A stretch of DNA of 64,000 nucleotides from Oxytricha trifallax (lineage: Eukaryota > Ciliophora > Spirotrichea > Sporadotrichida > Oxytrichidae): the NCBI GenBank assembly GCA_000711775.1, contig ARYC01001334.1, positions 1 through 64,000 on the forward strand, given 5' to 3'. Below, piece after piece: positions 48,796-60,863 of this stretch. The first letter of the stretch is position 1, and the number at the start of each line of letters is the position of its first letter. Made by a program: the position numbers and the translations under genes. Below the pieces are notes generated by a model. It had not been told where the DNA came from and ran no database searches. It was given only the letters and a program-made list of their open reading frames with translations.

Positions 48796-49586
48796 ATGGA
48801 GTCTCTGAATGATGCAATGAAGAGAATTTAATCTTAAGATTTAATAGGAAAATTTCGAAGTAAATAGGACCTTAGTAGATATTTGGTATAGCAAGGTAAG
48901 TTCTTAAGTAAGATTAATAAATCCATTATAGTTGGATTGTTCTTGCCGACTTAGGAGGGAACTAAAATCTCATTCTTAAAAGCCTTACTGAGTGCAGAGA
49001 AAAAAGCTTTTAAGTCTAATGAAATTAGGATGATTGAAATTCCTAACTACCCTGAAATATCAGCGACAAACCTATATGACGATGCTAATGAGTGATCTGG
49101 ACGTAGCTCTCTACCTTCCATCAAAGCTACAGCTCTCTATTAAGTTGCCACAGAGAAACTTCTTCTTTGGTGTTCTTGCAACTCTGAAACCTGAGTACTT
49201 AAATGAAGTTATTTAAGAAGCTCACAAGAAACGCTATAGCATCTCTCCTGAAGAAAAAGAGAAGCAAGGTATTAAAATAAGTGACACCTGGCTGTAGGAA
49301 CTTCAAAAGCATCCTTTCATCTCAAGTAAGCTTAGTCTTCTAACTTTATAGAAAAACCTGGTACTGCTATATACTTGATGAAAGAGCGCAGCAAATTAAA
49401 CAGAGAGAGAAAGTCTCAAGTAAAGCATGAATTGAGTAAGAGACTCTTCAAAGATTTCTAAAAGCCAGACGAGATGAACATAGATGCAGGGGCTGGCACT
49501 AAGAGAAGAAACATGGGCCCAAGCAAGCCTTAAGAGGAAGAAAATAAAGAGAAGCCAAATCCCTTTACGGGCAAATTTAATATGTG
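48796..49586 (+). pseudogene. TBE1 22-kDa protein gene, copy C
   Basis: ATG 48796. A one-base insertion near 49085 (gctaatgag for gctatgag) shifts the frame in the middle. Candidate intron 2 (49326-49351) is well formed. Once it is removed, the C-terminal part reads HPFISKKPGTAIYLMKERSK and on to TGA 49584-49586, a Lys/Arg-rich tail. Confidence 0.8.
49326..49351 (+). other. Candidate 26-nt intron in TBE1 22-kDa gene
   Basis: GTAAGC...TTCTAAC...TATAG. Removal moves HPFIS into frame with KKPGTAIYLMKERS; the diverged homologue (11029-11767) encodes the matching IPHFSSKYTQIIYVLIERK without interruption, which supports real splicing here. Confidence 0.7.
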
Positions 49587-49619
49587 AACTTATTCATTCG
49601 TTTAAATCTAAACTTATTT

Positions 49620-50641
49620 ATAAACACAAAATCTCCCTTCTCTTGCGCACACTTTAGCTTTCTCATCACTGACTCTTTTAGCAGCACTCTTAATAAAATC
49701 AACTGTATCTATCTTTAAATCATGCATCAGATGATAGAGTAGCAATTTCTTATAATGACCTTTGAATAACCCCCAATATAATTCAATTCCATTGAACTAA
49801 GGGCTGTAAGGAAATTAAATACAGGTGTTATGTTTAGCCTTTCATATTCCTTCCTTGAGTCTTTAGTTTTATGAACTGAAAAGTTATCTACAAACAGAAT
49901 AATCTCTTAGTCGGCGTACTTATCTCTAAGCTATTGTAGGAACTTAATGTATTATTCGGTCTTTATTGAGCGAGGATGGATAACATATGTCTCAAGGCCG
50001 TTATCTTCGCTTATTCCGCCAAGTATTGCATGAGTCTAAACCTTAACCTTTTAATCATATACTTCAATGTTGCTGTACCTTATATACCAAGACCTTGATA
50101 TGAAGGTATTGAATGTAAATACTGCCTCATCAGCGTGTATGAACTTTATATTATGCTCTTAAGATCTCTGCATTTAATCTAATATTTAATTTAAATTAGT
50201 TTTATAAAATGGAAAATTAAAATCGATCACTCTCTTAATGCGATTGACTGTCTTGTAAGATATACCATTCTTTTTATAGATATTAGCAATCGATTAAGCA
50301 GAGATATGAAGCTCAGGAAATTGGCGATGAAACATCACAGCCCTCTAGGCCAGAGAGAAATGAGCCCAGTATTTAAGAGTCTTATCATTAATAAGATATT
50401 CAATATGATGCTGCTAAAATTTTAAGGGTCTCTTAGGCTTAGAATTAAGATGCTATCTCTTTAAATTCAATGCTAATAGACAGTGTGACCTAACAGTAGC
50501 AGGAGATTTATGGAGCAGTCTTGCAATAGATGTGTAATTTAGAATAGGTCTGAGTTGATCACTATAATCATCACATCCATATCGCAACTTAAACAATATA
50601 TCTATATACTCACTGTCATAAACTGACCCCAAACCTCGCAC
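49620..50641 (-). pseudogene. TBE1 42-kDa transposase, copy C
   Basis: ATG 50641 (MRGLGSVYDSEYIDILFK). Open through the DNA-binding half and the first two catalytic Asp residues (HADEAVF, VDNFSVH). One base is missing compared with copy B just before the Glu motif (near 49815), so the Glu block is out of frame. The end is approximate. Confidence 0.88.
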
Positions 50642-50983
50642 ATACTCACTTAAATTACTAATATTTAAACATTAAACCCCTACATAAACCCTATTAAACC
50701 CTAATAAAGTATGCACTAATAGTCTACTTTTATCAATCAAAAACTCAATATAACTACTGAAAGGGTTTTGGGGTTTTGATTGAATTACTCTAATTAAAAA
50801 GTACTTAAAAATTATATAAATCTATAAATTAAATTAAATTATATTTTTTATATTTTTAAGTTATTTACAACCTAAACCCCATTGGTTATAAAATACAAGC
50901 CTAAAATCAATGACGAGTTTTATAGTAAAAGTGTAACTGAATAAATCTAATCAATGTCTTTGTGCTGTCACTTACTATTTAAA

Positions 50984-51374
50984 ATTGATAAAATAGATAA
51001 AAATAGGAAATTTAACAAATAAAAATAGAGTTTAAATTCATTATTAATCCTAACTGCCACTAATTACAAACTCTTGTAGATCTAATTTGGTTCACTATAA
51101 TTGGAAATAGAATTGGCTCACAGTAACATTTTTGACATCTTTTGACACCCTGGCCTAATATTTATCCTCGTGTATAATAGGCCAATTTGACACCTTTGAC
51201 ACCTGTCAAAAGTCTGATTAGGATTAAATTAAAATTAAATTAAAGATTTATTAATCAACTTAAAATTTGACACCTTTGACACCTGTCAAATTTATCTTTT
51301 TTTTGACACCGGTGAAAGTATTTAAGAATAATAGTAATTTATTAAATATTAAAATGGATAGAGTGTGGAATGCA
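50984..51374 (+). repeat. Left inverted terminus of Rep-type element
   Basis: 391 bp, inverted at 52847-53238. Contains clustered TTTGACACC/TGTCAAA motifs (about 51150-51320) that could be protein-binding iterons. Confidence 0.93.
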
Positions 51375-51557
51375 TATTATTATTATTATTATTTAATGCT
51401 TATAGGAAATTAATACTGGGGCTTAAGCCAGCCAGATAGTTATTAGGTTTTTACTTCATGTGGAATGCATATATTGTGATTATTTAAACAGTTTTAGTTT
51501 TAAAATCAAGTTTTTCACTCTGATTATAGGTTTTCTTGGTTTGCTCTTTTTTCTTTC

Positions 51558-52840
51558 TCAATGATCTCTTCCTCTTACGACATCTAAAGCATGGTTCTCT
51601 CTTCCTCTAGTCTCGTCATGAATGACTTTGCTAACTGTAACATGTTGAATGGTATAGCTTTATCGGCTTGCCTCTCTCAGGGAGATTAGATGGCACCTTG
51701 ACTTAAATGCCTCCTGATCGATCTTGTTTAGTTATTCTAAGAGCATTGAATTTGTTGTAAATACCACTGCTGAATCTATGTATTCTAATTGTACCTCTCC
51801 GTATTTTGCCTCAGTGGAGTAGCCCTATCCTTCCAGTAATCTCTTCATCTTTGCAATTCTGTCGCATCTAAAGAAGTGCTGATCGTTCATCTCGTCCATT
51901 AGTACTACCTATGGCTAGAATTTAATTGGTACAACTTGGAGCTTAAAGTGTGATTGGCCCTCCTAAAGAACATCACACACAAAGGTCTGTTGGAGCATTC
52001 TTATTATTGTTGATTTTCCTGTATCTGCTGCCCCATAAAGCTACACGCAGCATCTTTTGAGATCCTCCTAAGCGATTATAACCTTGTACAAGAAATCTAA
52101 AGCTTGAGCATAACCCCATTCTTCCAATTTTAATTGTTCAAGTGTCTAAGTATTACTGTAATCTGGTTCATTTCTCAGTACGAAAGTTTGCAAAGATTCT
52201 AGCAATGAGATTGTTTTTTTTGTATTAGTCCAGTTCCTCGTAGATTTTTTAAGACCGATCTCAGCCTTGAGTCTATCTCTGAAATTTGAACTATGTCATT
52301 TTCGTTTTCATAATGTAGTTTAACATATTCATTTACGTCTGAAATTTCTCCATTTTTTACAAGCTTGGTGAATTCTACTAGCATCTCTTGCTTGGTCTTG
52401 CTGGACTAAAGTGTTTGTGATGTTCTTTAACTTATAGTTCTAAGCCTTTCTTTCTCGGCACTCAATTTAGGATTGTCACCGGCTTTTTGAATTGCATTGA
52501 GTGACTAGCTTAGTATGTCTTGGATGCTCTTTTCCTCAACAGATTTGATTTAAATTCCCAGCTTCGTCAAAACCTTTTTCCCGGTGCTTTTATCACCTTT
52601 GAAATGATTGCGATGGAGGCCCTAGGTTATAGGATAGCACTAAAATTCAATGAAAGTTCTTTGATTGTCAACATCCTGATACACTCCCACGTACTGAATC
52701 TTTATTTTGATTGATTTAGGCTCCTGCACGACCTTTTTAGAGTTTTCAGGGCCAAATGGATATTCTGCTTGGTACAAATGAGTATGCCTGAAGTTAATTT
52801 TACCAACAAATTATTATTATTCACAGCATATCAACTTCAC
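51558..52840 (-). pseudogene. Rep-type superfamily-3 helicase
   Basis: Protein of about 420 residues. Its C-terminal half has a P-loop (GAADTGKST), a Walker B-type LMDEMN and an SF3 motif C-like VFTTNS, in the order of Rep/NS1 helicases of circular and parvovirus-type replicons. The N-terminal half is basic and helical; no convincing HUH nicking-enzyme motif was recognised, so nicking activity is not claimed. Gln is largely encoded by TAA/TAG, so the gene is adapted to the ciliate code. Near-complete, with about one break. Only the helicase assignment is firm. Confidence 0.75.
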
Positions 52841-52846
52841 AATATG

Positions 52847-53238
52847 TGCATTCCACACTCTATCCATTTTAATATTTAATAAATTACTATTATTCTTAAA
52901 TACTTTCACCGGTGTCAAAAAAAGATAAATTTGACAGGTGTCAAAGGTGTCAAATTTTAAGTTGATTAATAAATCTTTAATTTAATTTTAATTTAATCCT
53001 AATCAGACTTTTGACAGGTGTCAAAAAGGTGTCAAATTGGCCTATTATACACGAGGATAAATATTAGGCCAGGGTGTCAAAAGATGTCAAAAATGTTACT
53101 GTGAGCCAATTCTATTTCCAAGTATAGTGAACCAAATTAGATCTACAAGAGTTTGTAATTAGTGGCAGTTAGGATTAATAATGAATTTAAACTCTATTTT
53201 TATTTGTTAAATTTCCTATTTTTATCTATTTTATCAAT
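52847..53238 (-). repeat. Right inverted terminus of Rep-type element
   Basis: Partner of 50984-51374; carries the same TGACACC-type motif cluster inverted. Confidence 0.93.
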
Positions 53239-54611
53239 AATGGAACAACCTCGATTATTAAATTTTAGGAAATTATTATTTTGAAAGTATAATAATCTTT
53301 AAAAACAAATTTATATTTATTAAGTTATCGAGAGAGTTGATAAAGATTAGGAGTTATTACAATTTAATGATAAGATACATCTTGTAATTGAAGTTGATAA
53401 TACAAAATCATCTGTACCTATCAAAATTATAATATAAATATTACATTTATTTATATGAAGTTGTCAAGGAACTAATATTGTAATATTTTACACTAATAAG
53501 CATATTTGATGATGAAGGTAAAAACATTAAGAAAATTAAGTTAGAATGAATATTTTTTACTTTTTGACTTTTAAAAGTGTAGTGGAGAGCAGCACACTAT
53601 AGATAAATTCTAAAATAACAGCAAATTTTTATAACAAATCTCACTTCCTTTAACGATTCAAGACAGCTTAGCATTTAAAAATAGATAAAATAACTCTATA
53701 AACAATAATTTCGACCCACATGATCAAGCTATATTTCTCTCATTATAGAATTATAGTGGGTTGACAATTACAGAGCATATTTAATCATAAACTTTCGTTG
53801 AAGTGCAAATTGTTTATAAAAGTTCTTCTAATATATTTGTATGGGGTAGCAATAAAAATACTAATAAAAGATGTTTTGTATATTACTAGAATATGATAGT
53901 TTTAATACAATATATAGTTGCTAACAAATCCCAGAAAAAATATATCTGGCAAATATTAAAAATATTGCAGAAATCAGGAATGAAAGTTTAACATCTCGTG
54001 CTTATTACTTAGGTCACATCGTCCTAGACATAGCTAAATAATTATTATAATTTAATTAAATTAAATTAAGAAATTACTTTAGATTTAGACTTTAAATAGA
54101 ATTAAAAATAATTAGCTAATGACTAAAGTAAATTAGTAAATATTTCACAAGCTTTTGTGACAAATTTTGATTTATCTAGAAATACTACATTATCTAGTAA
54201 ATTGTCAAACACTATTTAAAAATTAATATTTAATTTAAAATATGACTTGATTAATATAATTTATTTTATAGGTTTTTCTTGTAATAGTTAATTAAGTTTC
54301 TTATGATATAATGCAAAAGAAAGTTTAATTATTTGCATTTGTAAAGCTTCAATTAAATTGAGCGAAAATGTTAATATTTTAATTTTTTATTTTAGCTTAA
54401 TAAAAATCATTCTATACATATTTTTTACATATTACTCTTTTATAAATTACATATGATAAATTTTTTAGTATTTAGAGATTTTAAATATAGAATATGAATT
54501 TATAAGTAATCACAAGAGCATCTTAATTTTTATAAAATATTATAATTTGTGATTATTATTATTATAAAAACCCTTTAAAATACTCAAATTTATCTTATAT
54601 CAATATCAAAG

Positions 54612-57438
54612 ATGGATAAATAAGGTGTCAAAGTCAAAAAATTTATTAATTCTTAGAATGTTGGAATAGAACTAGTGAAGCACAGTCCATCCCCTATCAT
54701 GTCCAAGCTTAATCATTATAAATAGATTTTTTTTCTTCATAATTTAATGGTAATTACTTAAATTATATAAACTAAAATCAAGTGAAAATTAGTGGCATGG
54801 ATATATGTGATACAAAGCGAGTTGATAAAAATATAGATTACTCTCAATGCAAAATGTTTATTATTTGAAAATTTTCTTATATTTTTTCATCTTAAATGAA
54901 GATAGATAGAGACAAGAAATTTTACTATTGCAATAAGACAGTTGAGGGTAAAGTTTATATCAAGATAAATCAATCCGTGGAAGTAAACAACCTAAGCATC
55001 GAAATCAAGTCATATGAACAAATCTATAAGACTAGATATTACAATTATAAATAAATAGATATAAATCTTAATTTTAAATTATTAGAACGTTTAAAGGGTA
55101 GAAAAGGCGGGAGCCTGTTAAATATAATTTTCTACATATTAAAGAAGTGTTGCCTAAAATATCAAAGTAAGAGTTGTTTGCAGATGATTATTAATCAATT
55201 AATGAATCTAATTAGAAAAATTTGGATTTTCCAATTTATTTCAAAATCTATTAGTAAAAAAAGTAATATTTTAAGAATTGATTATGAATTTAGCTCTTCA
55301 TTTCGAATCCCTTATGATATACCTGCTTCATTTATGTATGCGCATAAACTAAAGCCTCAAATACCTCTATTTCAAGTCAAGCATAGATTCAAGTGTGCAA
55401 TTGTTGATTACGACGATTACGAAGTAATTGCAACAAATATATGTGTTTATTAATAATTTATGGAAAAAACACATTTAAGTATATAATAAAATATAATGAT
55501 ATTCAAACCAACTAAACTGCCGTTAATAATAAGATACAAACCGTAAATTAATATTAAAATTTATAAATATTTTTCAATATTATATTTTTATTTTATTTTA
55601 TATAAATGAATAACGTTTTATTTAGTAAAGCTGTAACCGAAAAAATTAAATCTAAAACTTTTTGCTGTCCCACTTTGTTTAATAATGGCACCACCACAAT
55701 TAATATTCATTATTTTATAAATTATTTTTGTATTAAAACTAAATAATTTATATAATTTAAATAAAATTAACATATAAACTGATAAAGAATAAACAAAATA
55801 ATTATTTCAAGATAAACTAAATTTAGAGGTATAAGTTGATAATTCAAAGTCATCTGTACCCATCTAAGAATTAAAAAAATATTAAAAAAATATTAAATTT
55901 AATTATTATTTTTTTAATGAATTTAGAGTTTAGTACTTAACACTGATTTAAATTTTCGATAATGATGGGAAATAGATAAAGAGAATTAAGTAATAATTTT
56001 TAATTTTTATAGGTAATTACAAATAAATATGATAATTTTTATTCTGTATTAGTGATATTAATAATTTAAATTACTAAGGAATTTGAATTTTTTAGTAAAT
56101 TTTCATAACAGATGATTTCTATAATTATTGTAGGGTGAAAATTAATGTAAAATACTTGTTGTAATTTAATTGAAATTAAGCAATTTAATTATTCAATATC
56201 TCCAGTTATTTGTTCTGTAAATTACTCCAAACTCTGACTTTTTAATAATAGATGTGGGTTTATTTATTAATAGGGATTTAAAAATTTGGCTTCTTTAGAT
56301 AAATTCCTTTATCCTTTTTACATTCTTTTTTTTTTATTATATATTTTCGCAATTCTTGAAAAAATTCATATATATTTTTTAAGCTATAATACATGTAATT
56401 ATGTGATCGACATAGATTTACTATAAATTATTTTGAGCAGATTTGTGATTTAGAAATTTATAACTTTAATATTTGTGATTTATAGACTCTATTACTTTAA
56501 CATGAATTAATTATAATTTAATTTGTCAAATTGATATCTTTCCCCCAATTAAAAGTATAAAATTATAAATATATAATTAAATGCAAATAAAATATCATCA
56601 ATCATCCACTTAATAATTTTAATTAATTTAATACTTAATCTCATTTATTGGTATAAATTTAAATCTTATTTCAAAATTATTTTTTTATTTATTTATTTAT
56701 TTAAATTATTCTCAATTTAATTTATTATTAATTTATTTCTACTTATAATAATTTATTAATCAATATTATTATATGAAGTAAAAAGGTGACAAATTGATAA
56801 TAAATAAATTTTCGAACCACAATACAACAAACCTCCATAATATTTAAATCCAACTTCCTCTCTCTATTTAAGATAGCTTACTTTACAATAACAGATCGAG
56901 ATTTGCAATAGATAGTCATTTGGATATATTTGATAAAGCCATATTTTTATCATCCCAAAATTATTGCTGTTTAACTAGTACACAGCATATTTAATCTTAA
57001 ACCTTTGTCGAACTTCAAGTTATATATAAATACTCATCGAGTTGGTTTACAAATAAAAACAGCAGTAATTTAAGCTTTTATAAGAAAAATCGATTAATAA
57101 TGCCAGTGTATAGTGGGCAAATAGTACCAGAAGCTGCTTTTGAAGAATATAAAAGTATATTTATGGATTAAGAAACTAGAAAAAGCTCAGTTAAACACCA
57201 ATCATTAAAGCATGTAATCCTTGACTAAGCTATTATATTAAAATATTTTAAGCAAACGACAAAAGCAAATTTATTAGTATCGGAAGTTCAATTGAAACAA
57301 CGGATATATCAAGAGTCACTACTGTTTCTAGAAAATTAGAGAGTAGTATTGTATAATTAATTGAAATTTCAAGATAAATTAAGTCAAATTTTAATTAACT
57401 TTACTTATACATTGATGAAATTAATTCAACAATTATGA
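54612..57438 (+). CDS. Arrestin-domain paralogue 2, in several MDSs
   Basis: ATG 54612 (MDKQGVKVKKFINSQ). Then KFYYCNKTVEGKVYIKINQS (about 54910); KEVLPKISKQELFADDY joined by GATTAT pointers to EFSSSFRIPYDIPASFMY and QVKHRFKCAIVDYDDY (55130-55450); VTEKIKSKTFCCPTLFNNGT (about 55630-55700); LEVQVDNSKSSVPI (about 55830); LIQIFDNDGKQIKRI (about 55950); LTSTQHIQSQTFVELQVIY (about 56990); and a Gln/Lys-rich tail. Arrestin-fold proteins are cytosolic adaptors for membrane cargo. This copy is the best template for aligning paralogue 1. AT-rich spacers at 54740-54895, 55450-55600 and 56000-56860 are probable IESs. The exact stop is uncertain. Confidence 0.7.
55186..55285. other. 94-bp IES with pointer GATTAT
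   Basis: GATTAT at 55186-55191 and 55280-55285. Removal joins ELFADDY to EFSSSFRIPYDIP, which is the same continuity seen in paralogue 1 (LFA.LYEISFSFRI). Confidence 0.75.
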
Positions 57439-57812
57439 TTGTAACAAGATAACATTTTCACTAATTCTATTCAGTATTTTATCTATCTAAAATATTTTCA
57501 ATTACTATTATACGATATTTAATAATCTACTCTTTGAAGTGATATAAGTTGTAGATAAATAGCAGAATTATAAATTAAACATGAATGAGGTAATATGTTT
57601 GATATATTAATATATAATTCCTTATAATCAATATTAATTAGTTTTTAACAAAGCATACCACCATAAACCACCCTTGTTTACTTCTTCTAATAATATATAA
57701 CTGCTCCATAGACATGCAAAAATAAGAATACTAGAAAGTCAATAATAGATCCCCATCCAACGTAGATATTTAAAAAGATTATTATAGTGTTTTTAATTAA
57801 TATTTTTAAGAT
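57439..57812. other. AT-rich intergenic stretch
   Basis: Between arrestin paralogues 2 and 3; no protein-like frame or repeat recognised. Confidence 0.5.
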
Positions 57813-60356
57813 ATGATCCTGCAAGTACTAAAGAAACAGGAAAAGTCGAGAAACGACAACGGAATAATCATGATCAAAACAAATCAAGACTCACTATAAA
57901 AAAAATAATTATCTTGATTTTTTTTAAAAGATTTAGATTAACTTATGTATTAAAAAATGAAAGTCTTATTATCCTAAAGACACAATAATCGGCAAAATTT
58001 TGCTGAGATTCAATGGAAATGTTGAAATTTCAGATATAGTTGTCTCAATTTTGTCATTTGAAATGGCAAGCTTCATCAACTCAAATATATTCTTAAAAGT
58101 ATCATTAATATATTAGAATTTATATTAAGGATAACATGATTTGATACAAAGGTTTGTTTTTTATTAGTCTCTTATTTAAATATTTATTTATTACAAATAA
58201 AGAGCTAGGGCAACAGAAAAACTAGTTGCTAGAAATAAACCAGACTTTGCACAAACTGACTTATAGAATGTTAAAAGCAGGTGACTATACTTTTGAATTC
58301 CAATTCACGATTCCCTCAGATATACCTGCCTCTTTCTACTGTGCCTACGATTTAAATGTCAAAGCTCCACTTTGGATTAAACATACCATCAAATGCAGGG
58401 TAACTGATAATAATCAGCAGAGGATTTTGTCATACAAGTTGCCAACAAATTTATTTAATAAACATTGTAAATAGATGTAAAGAATGATATTTAGTCAAGA
58501 ATTTAATATTTTATAGCTTAATAAATTAGAATTACTGTATAAAAGTTGCCTTTTATAATTAGAGACTAGCTTGAATCTTCAAGAATTTAATCGAATAAAT
58601 ACAATTATTTTATCAAAAATTTTAGTATATTGAGTCAAATATTTTTCAGGTGATTTATACTAAAAACAGTAACTTAAAAAGTGAGGCCAATAGCGTGTTC
58701 ATTTTTTAACTATAGGAAAATCAAAATTTAAGCTAAATAAAACCCCAAGCTTTTTGAACAAGACTAGCAGTACTTTATCAATTTGGAATTCGTCGTAGAT
58801 TACACTAAGAACACTGCCTAAATTAAAGAAATATATTTGAAATTTAATCATTATATTGCAGAAATGCAGTAAAATCTTAGAATTTATTTATATATTAATT
58901 GAATAATCTAACAAATTCGTATACTTAGAGTTAAAAAATCAGATTTATGCTCATTAAATAGAATTAAAGTTAACTTGATTATTAGTTTACAGTCCAAATT
59001 TTCCCTTATTAATTAAAATTTAGCGACTTTTTTCAGGCAAAATATTGATTAATCCTGTCAAAATATGTTTTCAATATTTATACTTTCTATATCATTAAAA
59101 TTAATCAAAATTATTTCTCTAAAGTTTATGGAAATTTTCAAAATTCAAATGATTCCCAACAATTTTAGACGTGAAAAAGATTTATTAGTAATAAAATAAA
59201 ATATGTTAAAGATATATTAATATTTTTTTATGATATTTATGAGGAAAGAAATAAATGTCAGCTATACTATTCATATTGAATTTTATGACGAAAATTCAAA
59301 GAAAGTTCAAACCCAGAAGTATCTTCAAATTAAATATATATATAATTGGTCAATAAAAATTAAAAAATTAGTTAATTAAAAATTAATATGTGAATATATA
59401 AGTACTTAGGAGCAATATATACTCTGCCAGGCTTACCGCCCAAGAAAAAAGACGCTGCTCCTAGAAAATTGAAACTGCCATACAAAGTACAAAATAAATA
59501 TTTATACAGTTTAAGAGCTAAACATGCATGCATTTAATTTTAAGATCAATTATATGAAATTAATATAAAGAATTTCCTTTAATTTAAATTAATTAATATA
59601 TATATAATTTTATAAGATCAGCGATGATGTGAAATTTTACATGAGTAGGCATTAATTAGGTTAAACAAGTGGAGACAGAATCAAGTCTCACACTCTTATA
59701 TAGATAATTTATAATTAATTTTGGGAAGATTATTAAAAATTATTGAGAATAATTAAAATTATGGTCCTTCTGTCAGAATTAACTTAATTTTATATTAATT
59801 TGAATTTTAATGATTCTTAAAATTAAACGAATACAAATTTACTTCAATTACATATAGCAATTATTTTTATATAAAAATCAAAGAAATTCATATAGAGTAA
59901 ATGATTTTTTTATAAAGGAATGAAAAACATTCTATTTTAAACTATTTATTACTTTATCCTAAATAGATAGTTATTTTGCAATAAATATCATAATAATTAT
60001 TTATTTAAAAAGAAATTTCCTAAATATCAGCTTGGTTCTATAACCTAAATACTGCGACTACTTTAAAACATTCAATTAACTCTATCGCTCTATCATGCTT
60101 TGTAACCGTCACCCCAAAGAAAACTTTACTTAATAAAAATAAATTAAATTTATATTTAAATATAGTTATATATTATTTTTTATTATATCATTTAATGCCA
60201 GAAAAATTTTCACTGATAAGTCTATGGCATACCGTTATTGAAGCGACCCTCTTCGGAGAAACTATAGTCAGAAATCGCACAGAAATTACAGATCTTAAAA
60301 GAGTTACATTTGGTAACTTTAGGACTGTTACAGCTGATACTAACATACTCATCTGA
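57813..60356 (+). CDS. Arrestin-domain paralogue 3, in several MDSs
   Basis: ATG 57813 leads to NDNGIIMIKTNQDS; then YYPKDTIIGKILLRFNGNVE (about 57968), which has the arrestin-N pattern Y.P.D...G....F; AGDYTFEFQFTIPSDIPASFY (58275-58470); VRPIACSFFNYRKIK and FINLEFVVDYTKNTAQIKE (58690-58870); EINVSYTIHIEFYDENSKK (about 59240); a Lys-rich block (59420); and a final block MPEKFSLISLWHTVIEATLF with TGA 60354-60356. It diverges more from paralogues 1 and 2 than they do from each other. An IES after NQDS with a 2-bp pointer is probable. Confidence 0.65.
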
Positions 60357-60863
60357 ACATTTATTAATTTAAATTAATTAAATTATTTTAAATTAATTTA
60401 ATCGAATAATTTTAATTTTATAAACACCCTTAATAACATGATTCATTAATAAATTAGTTTAATGTTAACCAAATAAAGTATAAATCATCCAAATATTTAC
60501 ATATAAGTAAATAATCATATTTATAATCAATAAAATAACAATAATCTCACATATTTGTAAATAATCGTAATTAAGGGACTATATTCTTAGTATTTGATAT
60601 TAGAATGAGTAAAATGACATGGTTTTGATCATTTTGCTCAATTTACCATAAATATATCATTAAGTAGCATTAATTTAATAAATTTATTTGAATTCGACTT
60701 TATAATCGATGTGAAAATATTAATAGGCAGAGTTCTTTTAAATACATTTAAAAAAAGAACTAAATTGTAAATATACAATATGTTTCTATTTTAAATTTTA
60801 AAATTTATTTATCAATTATTAACGTTTATACTTTTAGTTATACTTATTTACTTTTATAAGAAT
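60357..60863. other. AT-rich intergenic stretch
   Basis: No gene recognised between arrestin paralogue 3 and the nested palindrome. Confidence 0.5.

Larger units (their letters stand above)
46626..50778 (-). mobile_element. TBE1 transposon copy C, full length (4153 bp)
   Basis: Opens CAAAACCCCAAAACAC and closes GGGTTTTGGGGTTTTG, flanked by ATT at 46623-46625 and 50779-50781. Terminal inverted repeats of about 138 bp. Same gene order and orientation as copy B. It lies inside an arrestin coding block, and precise loss with one ATT restores that frame. All three internal genes carry small indels. Confidence 0.97.
50984..53238 (-). mobile_element. Element with 391-bp inverted termini and Rep-type helicase gene
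   Basis: 2255 bp bounded by near-perfect inverted repeats, 50984-51374 and 52847-53238. The interior carries one minus-strand gene for a superfamily-3 helicase of the Rep type. No capsid or other gene was seen. It resembles Rep-bearing elements related to small circular-DNA viruses and parvoviruses, treated here as a fossil. The terminal repeats are nearly identical, so it is probably young. The coding part looks nearly whole, with about one break. It lies in the coding sequence of arrestin paralogue 1; a TAA duplication at the edges is possible but not certain. Not a TBE: no telomere-like ends. Confidence 0.85.
45921..54060 (+). pseudogene. Arrestin-domain paralogue 1, interrupted by two mobile elements
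   Basis: Blocks: MNSNLWNKNETAN (45921); an arrestin-N strand block FYYGDETVEGKLYIKFNQ (about 46240); EILPKLSQTELFA then TGA at 46498-46500, then FRIHQDIPASFMYVHKLK; TBE1 copy C; KVLKN.. (50782); SVTEQIQSMSLCCHLLF (50920); the Rep-type element; NGTTS.. (53240); VIEVDNTKSSVPIK (about 53390); IFDDEGKNIKKIKLE (about 53500); LTITEHIQSQTFVEVQIVY (about 53770); and a tail to about 54060. The N-C double beta-sandwich order of arrestin/ARRDC proteins is complete. Removing TBE1 C with one ATT gives KCAILNYSNQ, matching KCAIVDYDDY in paralogue 2. The in-frame TGA suggests a decaying copy. Confidence 0.7.

Noticed and set aside
51150-51320. TGACACC repeats as a CRISPR-like array
   Set aside because: Repeats are short, irregularly spaced and palindromic, lie inside an inverted terminus, and the organism is a eukaryote.
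52500-52840. HUH nicking-endonuclease domain before the SF3 helicase
   Set aside because: Only a weak H-rich segment was seen; no convincing HUH plus Tyr motif pair, so it is not claimed.
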